Source: CAZDME01 sp964506785 [NCBI: uncultured bacterium] (GTDB lineage Bacteria > CAZDME01 > JAYEMH01). From it: a DNA stretch of 20,791 nucleotides. The translations under genes and the position numbers were made by a program. How positions within the stretch are numbered: the stretch's first letter is position 1; the number at the start of each line of letters is the position of its first letter. The DNA is taken from NCBI GenBank assembly GCA_964506785.1, contig CAZDME010000020.1:1-20791 (forward strand), given 5' to 3'. The notes below the pieces were generated by a model. The model saw nothing but the letters and a program-made list of their open reading frames with translations. It ran no database searches and was not told the DNA's origin. Of this stretch, positions 14,233-20,791 are shown piece after piece.

Positions 14233-15039
14233 ATGCCTAAGGTAAGTGTTGTTATTCCCACCCATAATCGCGCTTCACTTTTAAAAGAGGCTATTAATTC
14301 AGTTTTTCAGCAGACCTTTTCTGATTTTGAATTAATTATTGTTGATGACGGTTCAACTGATGAAACGGCTCAGTTAATCAAAGATTATCCCGCCATTCGC
14401 TATATCTATCAGAGAAATAGAGGGGTAAGTTTTGCCCGAAACCAAGGCATCAAACTGGCTCAAGGAGAATTCGTTTCTTTTCTTGATTCCGATGATTTAT
14501 GGCTGGATAATAAACTGAAAAGACAAGTAGATTTCTTTAGGCGCAATCCCAAAGCTTATATTGTCCAAACCGAAGAAATCTGGCTGAAGGATGGGCGGCC
14601 GCACAATCCGAAAAAACGGCATAAAAAATATTCCGGTTATATCTTAAAGGAATGTTTGCCCCTTTGTATTGTTAGCCCTTCGGCGGTGATGTTAAGGCGG
14701 GAAATCTTTGAAAAAGTGGGATTTTTTGATGAATCTTTGCCGGTTTGTGAAGACTATGATTTCTGGCTCAGGGTAGGGGTGTTTTATCCTATCCATTTAA
14801 TTAATGAACCGCTGATTATCAAAAGGGCTCGGTTTCCTGACCAGCTTTCACATCGCTTTTGGGGGATGGATCGTTTTCGGCTGAAAGCCATAAAGAAGCT
14901 TTTGAGAGAGGATATTTCGCCTGAGATGAAAGAGGAGGCGATGAAAGTTTTTAAGGAGAAAAGAAAAATTCTTATTCGCGGCTGTCTTAAACGCCGGCGG
15001 TATCTTCCGGCCCTTTTTTATCGATTTTCTTTTCGCTGA
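14233..15039 (+). CDS. Family 2 glycosyltransferase
   Basis: A 268-residue GT-A fold sugar transferase. Motifs in order: VSVVIPTHNRASLL (4-17), VDDGSTDET (37-45) that binds the nucleotide, the metal site FLDSDDLW (83-90), and the CEDYDFWLRV (172-181) motif containing the ED dyad of the general base. The C-terminal 70 residues are basic and helical without a clear membrane helix. It begins six bases after hisF, with little ribosome-site signal. The donor, acceptor and product cannot be told from the sequence; lipopolysaccharide or polysaccharide assembly is the usual role. It is the only glycosyltransferase in the window. Confidence 0.92.
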   Translation: MPKVSVVIPTHNRASLLKEAINSVFQQTFSDFELIIVDDGSTDETAQLIKDYPAIRYIYQRNRGVSFARNQGIKLAQGEFVSFLDSDDLWLDNKLKRQVDFFRRNPKAYIVQTEEIWLKDGRPHNPKKRHKKYSGYILKECLPLCIVSPSAVMLRREIFEKVGFFDESLPVCEDYDFWLRVGVFYPIHLINEPLIIKRARFPDQLSHRFWGMDRFRLKAIKKLLREDISPEMKEEAMKVFKEKRKILIRGCLKRRRYLPALFYRFSFR

Positions 15040-15090
15040 ATAAATTTAGTAATCTGGCGGCATTTTTTTGCCCCTTTTAAAGGTCTTGCC

Positions 15091-15831
15091 TTGATAAAGT
15101 TAAAGCCGACATTTAATCTGGATAAAGTTTTTTTAAAGGTTTTTGGCTCTTCCCCCGACTTTATTGCCAAAAAGGTGGTAATTTCTCCTTTTATTAGTCC
15201 AGACCGGTTCAAATTACATTTTAAAAAAGAGACCGTTAAAGAATTCTCCGGTGAACTTTATAGGGGGGTGACCGGCCGGTTCTATAACGGTTTGATAACC
15301 TTTATTAAAACGGGCCCGGGCAGAGTTCTTCTTAAGGATTGCCTTTTTTTTCTAAGTCATGCCGGGGTAAAAGAGATGTTATTTCTTGGCAGCGCCGGGG
15401 GACTCAGAGATTTAAAAATTGGAGATTTACTTTTATCTCTTCGAGCCACCCCTCATAAAGATTTTAGTAGCTATTCTCTGTCTGACGGGGACTACTCCCG
15501 GAAATTGAAAGATTATTTTCTCTCTATCGGAAGAAAATCCCAGGTTTTCTTAAAAGAAGGCAAGGTTTTTACCTTATCTTCTCTTTTTGAACAAAACCAG
15601 GCTTTTCTTAGGCGGTTAGAAAAATCAGGATTTTCTGGTTTAGATTTGGAATTGTCCCATTTTTTCCAAGCTGCTACGATTAGTAAAATCAAAGCAGCCG
15701 GATTATGTGCCATCAGCGATCTTCCTTTAAAAAGACCTCTGGGTGAGGTTGATAAAAAGGGAAAAAAACTCCTTTTAAATTCCTTGAATTACGCTATAAT
15801 CAATGTTCTAAACTTCCTTATCCGGGAATGA
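15091..15831 (+). CDS. Nucleoside phosphorylase/nucleosidase superfamily protein (divergent)
   Basis: A 246-residue protein resembling the MTA/SAH nucleosidase and purine nucleoside phosphorylase fold. Traces of family motifs are KTGPGR (73-78) in the place of G-x-G-x-x, GSAGGL (100-105), GLDLELSHFF (183-192; Glu187 where MTAN has the ribose-binding Glu) and AISDLP (207-212; Asp210 where MTAN has the base-protonating Asp). Substrate-base residues differ, so specificity cannot be called. It starts at TTG 15091; no better start exists downstream of the glycosyltransferase stop, and AAAGG lies eight bases ahead. Its stop overlaps the ParB-like start (ATGA), so the two are co-translated. A related role in hopanoid ribosyl removal or base salvage is possible but unsupported. 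Confidence 0.75.
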   Translation: MIKLKPTFNLDKVFLKVFGSSPDFIAKKVVISPFISPDRFKLHFKKETVKEFSGELYRGVTGRFYNGLITFIKTGPGRVLLKDCLFFLSHAGVKEMLFLGSAGGLRDLKIGDLLLSLRATPHKDFSSYSLSDGDYSRKLKDYFLSIGRKSQVFLKEGKVFTLSSLFEQNQAFLRRLEKSGFSGLDLELSHFFQAATISKIKAAGLCAISDLPLKRPLGEVDKKGKKLLLNSLNYAIINVLNFLIRE

Positions 15832-16778
15832 AGAATAAAGAATTGATTGAAATCTCTATAGGCGAAATTAATAATAAGGATAGAACATTTTCTCTGAGTT
15901 ATCCTCTTTATCCTCTTCCCCTGGCTTCTTTTATAAAAGAGACCGGATTTATCTCCCCCTTAATCTTACGGAGGCAAAAAGGCAATAGGCGTTACCAGAT
16001 TGTATCTGGTTTTAAAAGAGCGGCTATTCTCAAAAAGAGAAGCCAAGGGAAAATTCCCGCTTTTATTTTTTCCGAAAAGGAGATGCCGGATAAAAAAGCC
16101 ATCCTTTTAAGTTTTTATGAGAATTTAAGCCATCGCCAGTTTAACGAGATAGAGAAAGCCCTGGCTATAGAGAAGTTATTTTCTTTAGGTAAAATTCCCG
16201 AGGAGCGGCTCATCAATTTTTTCCTTCCCTTGCTTGGTTTGCCGCGCAGCAAGAAATATTTAGATGGTTATTTTGCCTTAAGCGGCCTGGAAGAGCCAGT
16301 AAAAAAAGATTTAGTCCAGGGTATAATCGGTGTTGAAGTCGGAATTATACTTGCCGGTTTTAATCCTTTGGTAAGAAAACTTTTTTTGCGCTTGATAAAA
16401 AGGCTCAAGTTAAATCAGAATAAAACCAAAGAAGTCATTACCTTGCTTGGGGAAATAAGCCGCCGGGAAGATAGGTTAATCCCTTCTTTACTTAGGGAAG
16501 AGCCGATAAGAAAGGTTCAAAATTTTTCCACCCTCAGGGATTATTTGTTAAACAGGCGTTATCCTGAATTTAAAGCCTATGAGAAGAACTTTTTGAAGTT
16601 AACTAAAAAACTCAAGCTTTCATCGGGAATAAAAATTGTGCCGCCGCCTTTTTTTGAAGACGACAAGTTGAAGATTAATTTAGAGGTAAAAGAGGAAAAG
16701 GAATTAGAGGAAATTCTTTCCAGCCTTAATAAAGCTTTTAAAAGCAAGCGCTTTGGAGAAATTTTGTCTTTTTTATGA
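15828..16778 (+). CDS. ParB/Srx-fold protein
   Basis: A 316-residue ParB-like protein. The N-terminal ParB/Srx fold shows FIKETGFISPLILRR (35-49), YQIVSGFKRAAILKK (56-70; the usual GERRxRA has become GFKRAAI) and an ENLSHRQFNEIEKALAIEKL segment (98-117) that matches ParB box III. Box II lacks the classical double Arg that helps bind nucleotide in CTP-switch ParB. The middle has HTH-like helices around 119-170, and the C-terminus is a different helical/beta tail. No parA or parS-like site is nearby, so this is not a normal chromosome-partition gene. It is translationally coupled to the nucleosidase-like gene, and its stop lies inside a tandem repeat that leads to the SPL-like gene. DNA binding is inferred. 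Confidence 0.8.
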   Translation: MKNKELIEISIGEINNKDRTFSLSYPLYPLPLASFIKETGFISPLILRRQKGNRRYQIVSGFKRAAILKKRSQGKIPAFIFSEKEMPDKKAILLSFYENLSHRQFNEIEKALAIEKLFSLGKIPEERLINFFLPLLGLPRSKKYLDGYFALSGLEEPVKKDLVQGIIGVEVGIILAGFNPLVRKLFLRLIKRLKLNQNKTKEVITLLGEISRREDRLIPSLLREEPIRKVQNFSTLRDYLLNRRYPEFKAYEKNFLKLTKKLKLSSGIKIVPPPFFEDDKLKINLEVKEEKELEEILSSLNKAFKSKRFGEILSFL

Positions 16779-16804
16779 ATTAATATGAATTAATATGAAT
16801 TAAT
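16775..16804 (+). repeat. Three perfect 10-bp tandem repeats (ATGAATTAAT)
   Basis: Units at 16775-16784, 16785-16794 and 16795-16804, identical. The first contains the parB-like stop (TGA 16776-16778). Each unit reads ATG-AAT-TAA, a Met-Asn-stop mini-ORF. The SPL-like ATG follows at 16810. Confidence 0.9.
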
Positions 16805-16809
16805 AGGAA

Positions 16810-17904
16810 ATGAAAGACTTTATCCCTGAGGAGATTTTTATCGAGAGGGCGGTTTCAGGCTCAAATTTGGCCGGGGGTATAACCAAAAAATTCCCCCGCT
16901 CTAAGATTTTTGAAATATCCGGTTTCAAAGATTACCTGAGGTTGTTTTCCCCTGCCCTCTCTATAAATAAGGCAAAAAAGAGGTTATATATTGCTAAACA
17001 GAAAGGCAGTTTTCTTAAGCCCTGCCCGGGCACTTCTGGTTATCTTTGCTGCAATTACTACATTCTGAATATCGGATTTGGCTGTTTCTACGATTGCAGC
17101 TATTGCTATCTCCAAAGTTATCTCAATTTTCCGGGGATAATTCTTTATGCTAACATAGAAGATTTTTTTCGCCAGATCGATATATCTCTCAAGAAAAATC
17201 CCCGGCTTTTTTATCGGTTAGGGACGGGTGAATTCACTGATTCTTTAGCTTTTGAGAGAATTTTTTCATACGCCGGGGAACTTGTTCCCTTTTTTTCAAA
17301 TAAGAGAATTATGCTTGAGTTGAAAACCAAAAGCGATTATGTGGAAAATTTGTTAAATCTTAATCATGGCGGAAGCACCGCTATTTCCTGGTCTCTCAAT
17401 CCCCCGGGAATAATAAGAAATGAGGAAAAAGGAAGCCTGTCTTTAAAAAAGCGCTTGAAGGCGGCTCGTGCCTGCGCCCGGGCCGGATATCCCATTGGCT
17501 TTCATTTCGACCCAATTATAATTTATTCCGGCTGGCAGGAGGATTACCAGGGAACGATTCAAGAGATTTTTAAATATGTTTCTAAAGAGAACCTTTGCTG
17601 GATAAGCTTAGGCACCTTGCGCTTTTCTCCCGGGCTCAAAGAGATTATTGCCCGGCGTTTTCCCAAGACGAAAATAATATATGAAGAGTTTATTACCGGA
17701 CTCGATGGCAAAATGCGCTATTTTAAGCCAAAGCGGGTCGAGATTTATCGAAAGATGCTCTCCTGGATAAAGGAATTTGCCCCGGAGGTTCCTGTTTATT
17801 TATGCATGGAAAGCCGGGATGTCTGGAGAAAGGTTTTTGGGTTTTCCCCGAGGGACCCGCGGGAAGTAGAAAAACTTTTTAAAATTAAAAAATGGTTAAA
17901 TTAA
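16810..17904 (+). CDS. Spore photoproduct lyase-like radical SAM protein
   Basis: A 364-residue radical SAM protein of the SPL family, whose founding member reverts thymine dimers (spore photoproduct) in DNA. The [4Fe-4S]-SAM motif is CFYDCSYC (Cys92, 96, 99), followed by YLQSYLN as in SPL. Further matches are LYANIEDFF (about 112-120), ARAGYPIGFHFDPIIIYSGWQEDY (about 223-246) and the C-terminal FPKTKIIYEE segment. Where Bacillus SPL has the hydrogen-donor Cys in a EAACTSD segment this protein has GTGEFTDS, without Cys. A cluster chemistry is expected, but the substrate may differ from SP. It follows the 3 x 10-bp repeat and overlaps the lipoprotein gene by 13 bases. Confidence 0.85.
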   Translation: MKDFIPEEIFIERAVSGSNLAGGITKKFPRSKIFEISGFKDYLRLFSPALSINKAKKRLYIAKQKGSFLKPCPGTSGYLCCNYYILNIGFGCFYDCSYCYLQSYLNFPGIILYANIEDFFRQIDISLKKNPRLFYRLGTGEFTDSLAFERIFSYAGELVPFFSNKRIMLELKTKSDYVENLLNLNHGGSTAISWSLNPPGIIRNEEKGSLSLKKRLKAARACARAGYPIGFHFDPIIIYSGWQEDYQGTIQEIFKYVSKENLCWISLGTLRFSPGLKEIIARRFPKTKIIYEEFITGLDGKMRYFKPKRVEIYRKMLSWIKEFAPEVPVYLCMESRDVWRKVFGFSPRDPREVEKLFKIKKWLN

Positions 17905-18896
17905 AAATCATTACCATATCTCTTCTCTGTTTTTTTATTACCGGGTGCAGCACCGCTTATTATACCCGGCTTCCAGAGGAAGAAATTTTCCCCGAAGAGG
18001 CTCGCCGTCTTAAATTGGCGGATTTAAAAAAATTCTACGCTTACGATAATCCTCAGGGAAAAATGGAGATTCATTTGCTTAAAGAGAGTTCTCGTTTTAG
18101 AATCTACCAGATTAAGTTTCCTTTTGTTTTAAGAAATTTTTTTCCGGATAAGGAGGTTGTTGAATTCGAATATTATCTCCCTAAAAGAGAAGGAAAGTTC
18201 CCGGCGATAGTGGTTCTTCCGCATTTGGCCGGGAAATCGGGCCTGGAAAGTTTTTTTGCCCGGGGATTGGTCAGAAAGGATTTTGCCGTTTTATCCATAG
18301 GAGAGCCATATTTTGCTAAAGACCGCCGGGAGGGGAGATGGTGGATGCATCAAATTCAAAGACCTGAAGATTTAGAAAAAATTAAAATGCTCTTTCGTCA
18401 GCTGGTGATTGATACCCGCCGGGGGATAGATTTTTTAGAGGCCCAACCAGAGATTGACCCGGATAATATCGGGATATTAGGATTGAGTTTAGGCGGATGT
18501 CTGGCTGTGTTAGTAGCCGGGATTGAGGAGAGGGTAAAAGCAGATGCTTTTCTTCTTTCCGGAGGGGATTTAGTTACTTTAATTAAACAAAGTGATTATT
18601 CTGAAATTTTGCGCCGGCATATGGAGAAAGGGAATATTAGTTTTAAATTGCTGGGAGAAAATTGGCTGGAAATCGAACCTTTAGTTTTGGCTCCCTACCT
18701 TAACGGCCGGCCGACGCTGATGATTAATGCCACTTTCGATCATTTAATGCCCTATACCTGCACAAAAAAACTCTGGCAGGCTTTAGGTAATCCCAGAATA
18801 ATCTGGGTTCCCAGCGGGCATTATGGCTCAGCTATTTTTCTTGCTTATGCTCGAGGGGAAATAATTCGTTTTTTTGCTAAAGAATTATCTCGTTAG
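17892..18896 (+). CDS. Alpha/beta-hydrolase lipoprotein
   Basis: A 334-residue exported hydrolase. The signal peptide ends in ITGC (lipobox, Cys19), so an outer-face membrane anchor is expected. The hydrolase fold (about 95-334) shows FPAIVVLPHLAG, an oxyanion-type region, the nucleophile elbow GLSLGG (Ser199), NATFDHLMP with Asp283 and SGHYGSAI with His310; Ser-Asp-His spacing is consistent with a working triad. It resembles dienelactone-hydrolase/DeoA-type proteins only in outline, and the substrate is unknown. The first 13 bases lie within the SPL-like gene, making them one translational unit; why a radical SAM enzyme and an envelope hydrolase travel together is not clear. Confidence 0.85.
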   Translation: MVKLKIITISLLCFFITGCSTAYYTRLPEEEIFPEEARRLKLADLKKFYAYDNPQGKMEIHLLKESSRFRIYQIKFPFVLRNFFPDKEVVEFEYYLPKREGKFPAIVVLPHLAGKSGLESFFARGLVRKDFAVLSIGEPYFAKDRREGRWWMHQIQRPEDLEKIKMLFRQLVIDTRRGIDFLEAQPEIDPDNIGILGLSLGGCLAVLVAGIEERVKADAFLLSGGDLVTLIKQSDYSEILRRHMEKGNISFKLLGENWLEIEPLVLAPYLNGRPTLMINATFDHLMPYTCTKKLWQALGNPRIIWVPSGHYGSAIFLAYARGEIIRFFAKELSR

Positions 18897-18900
18897 CAAC

Positions 18901-18938
18901 CCATAGCAATTTATTCTTTAGTTTTCCTGAAGCTATGG
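18901..18938 (+). other. 7-bp inverted repeat in the intergenic region
   Basis: CCATAGC (18901-18907) and GCTATGG (18932-18938) are perfect reverse complements separated by 24 bases, four bases beyond the lipoprotein stop. No T-run follows, so an intrinsic terminator is not supported; it could be a weak hairpin or operator. The rest of 18897-19061 holds only weak promoter-like hexamers (TTGCAT 18986-18991, TAAAGT 19009-19014, 17 apart). Confidence 0.3.
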
Positions 18939-19061
18939 AAAGCTGCGCTGTCCGTATTTAACTAATTAGCCTCAGGGGAAAATTCTTGCATTTATTGTTT
19001 CTTTATAGTAAAGTGTTGGCACCAGGGAGATGAATCCCGCATTTTTTACGGAGGGAAAGCA

Positions 19062-19529
19062 ATGGAATATACTTTTTTACCCATTCCTAAAAATTTCTGT
19101 TTGGTAAGCGGCAAAAGTGAAGGTGCCACTGAGCTTAATGCTTTCGATAATGCCTTGATTGCCGCCGGGATTGGCGACGCCAATTTGATTAAGGTAACCA
19201 GTATTATTCCTACCGGCTGTAAGTTTCAAAAAAAACCTAAACAATTTTTAAAGGGAGAATTTATCCCGGTTGTCTACGCAGAAAAGACTAGTTTGCTAAA
19301 GGGAGCCCGTATTGCCGCCGCCCTGGGAGTGGGAATTGCCTCCGATGGATTTGGTGTGGTTGTTGAGGCCAAAGGGGCCTCTTTCCGCCAGGTAGAAAAG
19401 GATATTGAGAAAAAAATTAAAGCGGCTTTTAAGATTCGCCGCTTGAGGTTAAAGGAAATAAGATTTACCGCTCAGGAACATCAGGTAAAAAAATGCGGCT
19501 GTGTTTTAGCCGCTTGTCTTTATTGGTAA
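19062..19529 (+). CDS. pdaD: Pyruvoyl-dependent arginine decarboxylase
   Basis: A 155-residue proenzyme that decarboxylates arginine to agmatine. The pyruvoyl cofactor is made by self-cleavage between a Ser/Thr and Ser; the site here is KVTSIIP with Thr46-Ser47, matching the Thr-Ser bond reported for the chlamydial homologue (methanogen enzymes have Ser-Ser). Other matches: SGKSEGATELNAFDNALIAAGIGDANLI (about 16-43) and GIASDGFGVVVEA (about 92-104). Length is normal. A strong GGAGGG ribosome site (19050-19055) precedes the ATG. It begins the polyamine group with speE and speB, giving the arginine-agmatine-putrescine/spermidine route. No ornithine decarboxylase or SpeD is seen in the window. 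Confidence 0.92.
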   Translation: MEYTFLPIPKNFCLVSGKSEGATELNAFDNALIAAGIGDANLIKVTSIIPTGCKFQKKPKQFLKGEFIPVVYAEKTSLLKGARIAAALGVGIASDGFGVVVEAKGASFRQVEKDIEKKIKAAFKIRRLRLKEIRFTAQEHQVKKCGCVLAACLYW

Positions 19530-19573
19530 GATAGAAGACAGGAGTCAGAAAACAGAGGATAGATAACAGAAAA

Positions 19574-20422
19574 ATGGCGAAAAAGGATAGAAGGAAAATT
19601 AAATATTTTACTGAAGAGCAGGTGCCTGAGCTTTTTTTTCGGGTAGGGGTTAAACGAAAGCTTTGCTCTCTCAAAACCGCCTACCAGAAAGCAGAGATTT
19701 TTGAAAGCTATCCTTTGGGAAAACTTTTTTCTCTGGACGATATTGTTATGCTTAGCGAAAAAGATGAGGCTTTCTATCACGAGATGTTAGTTCATCCGGC
19801 CATGTTTCTTCATCGTTCGCCTAAAGATGTTCTCATTATTGGCGGCGGCGATGGAGGAACCTTACGTGAGGTTCTGCGGCATCGTTCGGTAAAGGAAGCC
19901 ATAATGGTTGAAATAGACGGCGGGGTAGTTGAAATATGCAAAAAATATCTGCCGGGAATTAATAGGGGAGCTTTTACTGATAAAAGGGCAATTCTGGAAA
20001 TTAACGACGGGGCAAAGTTTTTAAAGGAAACCAAATCTAAGTTTGACATCATCTTGGTTGATTCCACTGACCCGATTGGCCCGGGCAAGGTTCTTTTTAG
20101 CCGTCTTTTTTACCAAGCGGCCCACCGGGCTTTGAATAAAGACGGGCTTTTTGCCTGTCAGTCCGGTTCGCCTTTCTATCAAGGAAAGGTTTTAAGACAA
20201 AATTACTTACACCTTAAAAAAATTTTCCCCTGGGTCAAAGTCTATCTTGGTTTTGTACCTTCTTATCCAAGCGGACTCTGGAGTTTTTGTCTGGCCGGCC
20301 GCACTCCTTACGACATTAACCGGCCGGTTAAACTCACCTTTAATACTAAATTTTACAATTCCCGGATTCATCAAGCCGCTTTTAAACTTCCTCAATTCGT
20401 CGAGAATTTACTATGCCGGTAA
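19574..20422 (+). CDS. speE: Spermidine synthase-like aminopropyltransferase
   Basis: A 282-residue enzyme that transfers aminopropyl from decarboxylated SAM to putrescine or, in some thermophiles, to agmatine. The start segment KYFTEEQ...LKTAYQKAEIFE holds the small N-terminal sheet; GGGDGGTLREV (90-100), VEID (112-115) and VDSTDPIGPG (152-161) bind the nucleotide and polyamine. Active-site acids are intact (Asp153, Asp156). Between pdaD and speB it could act on agmatine (giving aminopropylagmatine, then spermidine) or on putrescine; the sequence does not settle this. The ATG has a weak ribosome site. Its 3' end overlaps the speB ATG by 10 bases. Confidence 0.93.
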   Translation: MAKKDRRKIKYFTEEQVPELFFRVGVKRKLCSLKTAYQKAEIFESYPLGKLFSLDDIVMLSEKDEAFYHEMLVHPAMFLHRSPKDVLIIGGGDGGTLREVLRHRSVKEAIMVEIDGGVVEICKKYLPGINRGAFTDKRAILEINDGAKFLKETKSKFDIILVDSTDPIGPGKVLFSRLFYQAAHRALNKDGLFACQSGSPFYQGKVLRQNYLHLKKIFPWVKVYLGFVPSYPSGLWSFCLAGRTPYDINRPVKLTFNTKFYNSRIHQAAFKLPQFVENLLCR

Positions 20423-20791
20423 GCCGCGTTAGAAAACTTACACCGGGTATTAAAACCCGCCTTCGTAAACTAAAGAGCAGCTCTAAGGTAAGGCTCGAGA
20501 CATTTCCTAACGGGGTCAAGTTTTTAGAAAGTAAAAATTTCCCTCAGGCAAAGCTCGCCATTTTAGGAATTCCTTTAGAAGCAACAGAGACCTTTCGCGG
20601 CGGAGTAAAAAAAGCTCCAGATGAAATTAGAAAAGCCTCTCATTCTCTCGAAAGTTATAGCCGTTTTTTAAATTATGACCTTAAAGATTTAAATTTCTCT
20701 GATTTAGGCAATTTATCCTTAAACGGGAAATTGATAGAGACTTAAATTTAATTGAGAAGAAAACTTCCTCTTTCCTTAAGGAGAAAAAAAA
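20413..20791 (+). pseudogene. speB: Agmatinase-family gene, N-terminal part with frameshift
   Basis: N-terminal part of an agmatinase/ureohydrolase. The zero frame runs 110 codons to TAA at 20743: AILGIPLEATETFRGGVKKAPDEIRKASHSLESYS (about 49-83) and DLNFSDLGNLSL are typical of the family. The protein should continue for nearly 200 more residues with the manganese-binding His/Asp motifs. In the -1 frame just before the stop, the reading DRDLNLIEKKTSSFLKEKK (about 20733-20790) continues exactly as agmatinases do. A one-base indel near 20720-20735 or a sequencing error therefore breaks the gene, and the window ends before the active site. It would convert agmatine (or aminopropylagmatine) to putrescine (or spermidine). 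If the indel is an assembly error the gene is intact. Confidence 0.8.

Noticed and set aside
15828-16778. Chromosome or plasmid partition locus
   Set aside because: No parA gene or parS-like palindrome is nearby and box II is altered, so a plasmid origin is not supported.
20413-20745. Programmed -1 frameshift in speB
   Set aside because: No slippery heptamer in the zero frame lies near the shift, so an indel or base-call error is simpler.

Overview
The window carries 24 protein-coding genes (two cut by the window edges or by a frameshift), one clear gene relic and several short regulatory signals. All genes but one are on the + strand, packed tightly with frequent stop/start overlaps. Base composition is AT-leaning and starts include ATG, GTG and TTG. 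The gene mix is that of an anaerobic, Gram-negative-type uncultivated bacterium: NfnAB-like electron bifurcation, NfeD/slipin, two lipoproteins, a DUF4416 gene, an archaeal-style pyruvoyl arginine decarboxylase and a spore-photoproduct-lyase-like radical SAM protein. I infer a candidate-phylum lineage such as Omnitrophota. No rRNA, tRNA, CRISPR array or transposase was seen.

Layout. (1) 1-4756: the 3' end of uvrC, a YacP-type NYN protein, a TPR protein, nfeD, slipin, a decayed piece of mnmG, DUF4416, and a tiny EF-Tu-domain-2-like protein. A hairpin terminator overlaps the nfeD stop codon, just upstream of slipin. (2) 4772-5254 (-): a flavodoxin, divergent from (3) 5438-7663: the two NfnA/NfnB-like (GltA-type) subunits. 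Both have well-formed sigma70-type promoters in the shared intergenic region. (4) 7679-9229: a good promoter, a hairpin-containing leader and a PurF-like protein whose catalytic Cys is Ser. (5) 9347-10973: CcdA-like membrane protein, TlpA-like lipoprotein and an S26 signal peptidase, an envelope thiol-redox and processing group. (6) 11040-15039: Lon-like protease, hisF and a family-2 glycosyltransferase. (7) 15091-18896: a nucleoside-phosphorylase-superfamily protein, a ParB-like protein, an SPL-like radical SAM protein and an alpha/beta-hydrolase lipoprotein, coupled by overlaps and by a 3 x 10 bp tandem repeat. (8) 19062-end: polyamine genes pdaD, speE and a frameshifted speB.

How genes work together. 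NfnAB would link NADH, NADPH and ferredoxin pools. CcdA and TlpA would carry reducing power to the envelope. PdaD, SpeB and SpeE would make spermidine from arginine through agmatine. The region 15091-18896 is the least explained: a probable base/nucleoside enzyme, a ParB/Srx-fold protein and a radical SAM enzyme of the DNA-repair SPL family are translationally linked, but I cannot assign a joint function.

The points most worth checking are the mnmG relic, the Cys-to-Ser PurF, the SPL-like enzyme that appears to lack the hydrogen-donor Cys, the tandem repeat that strings Met-Asn-stop mini-ORFs between parB-like and spl-like, and the speB frameshift. No stretch longer than 300 bases lacks a gene.
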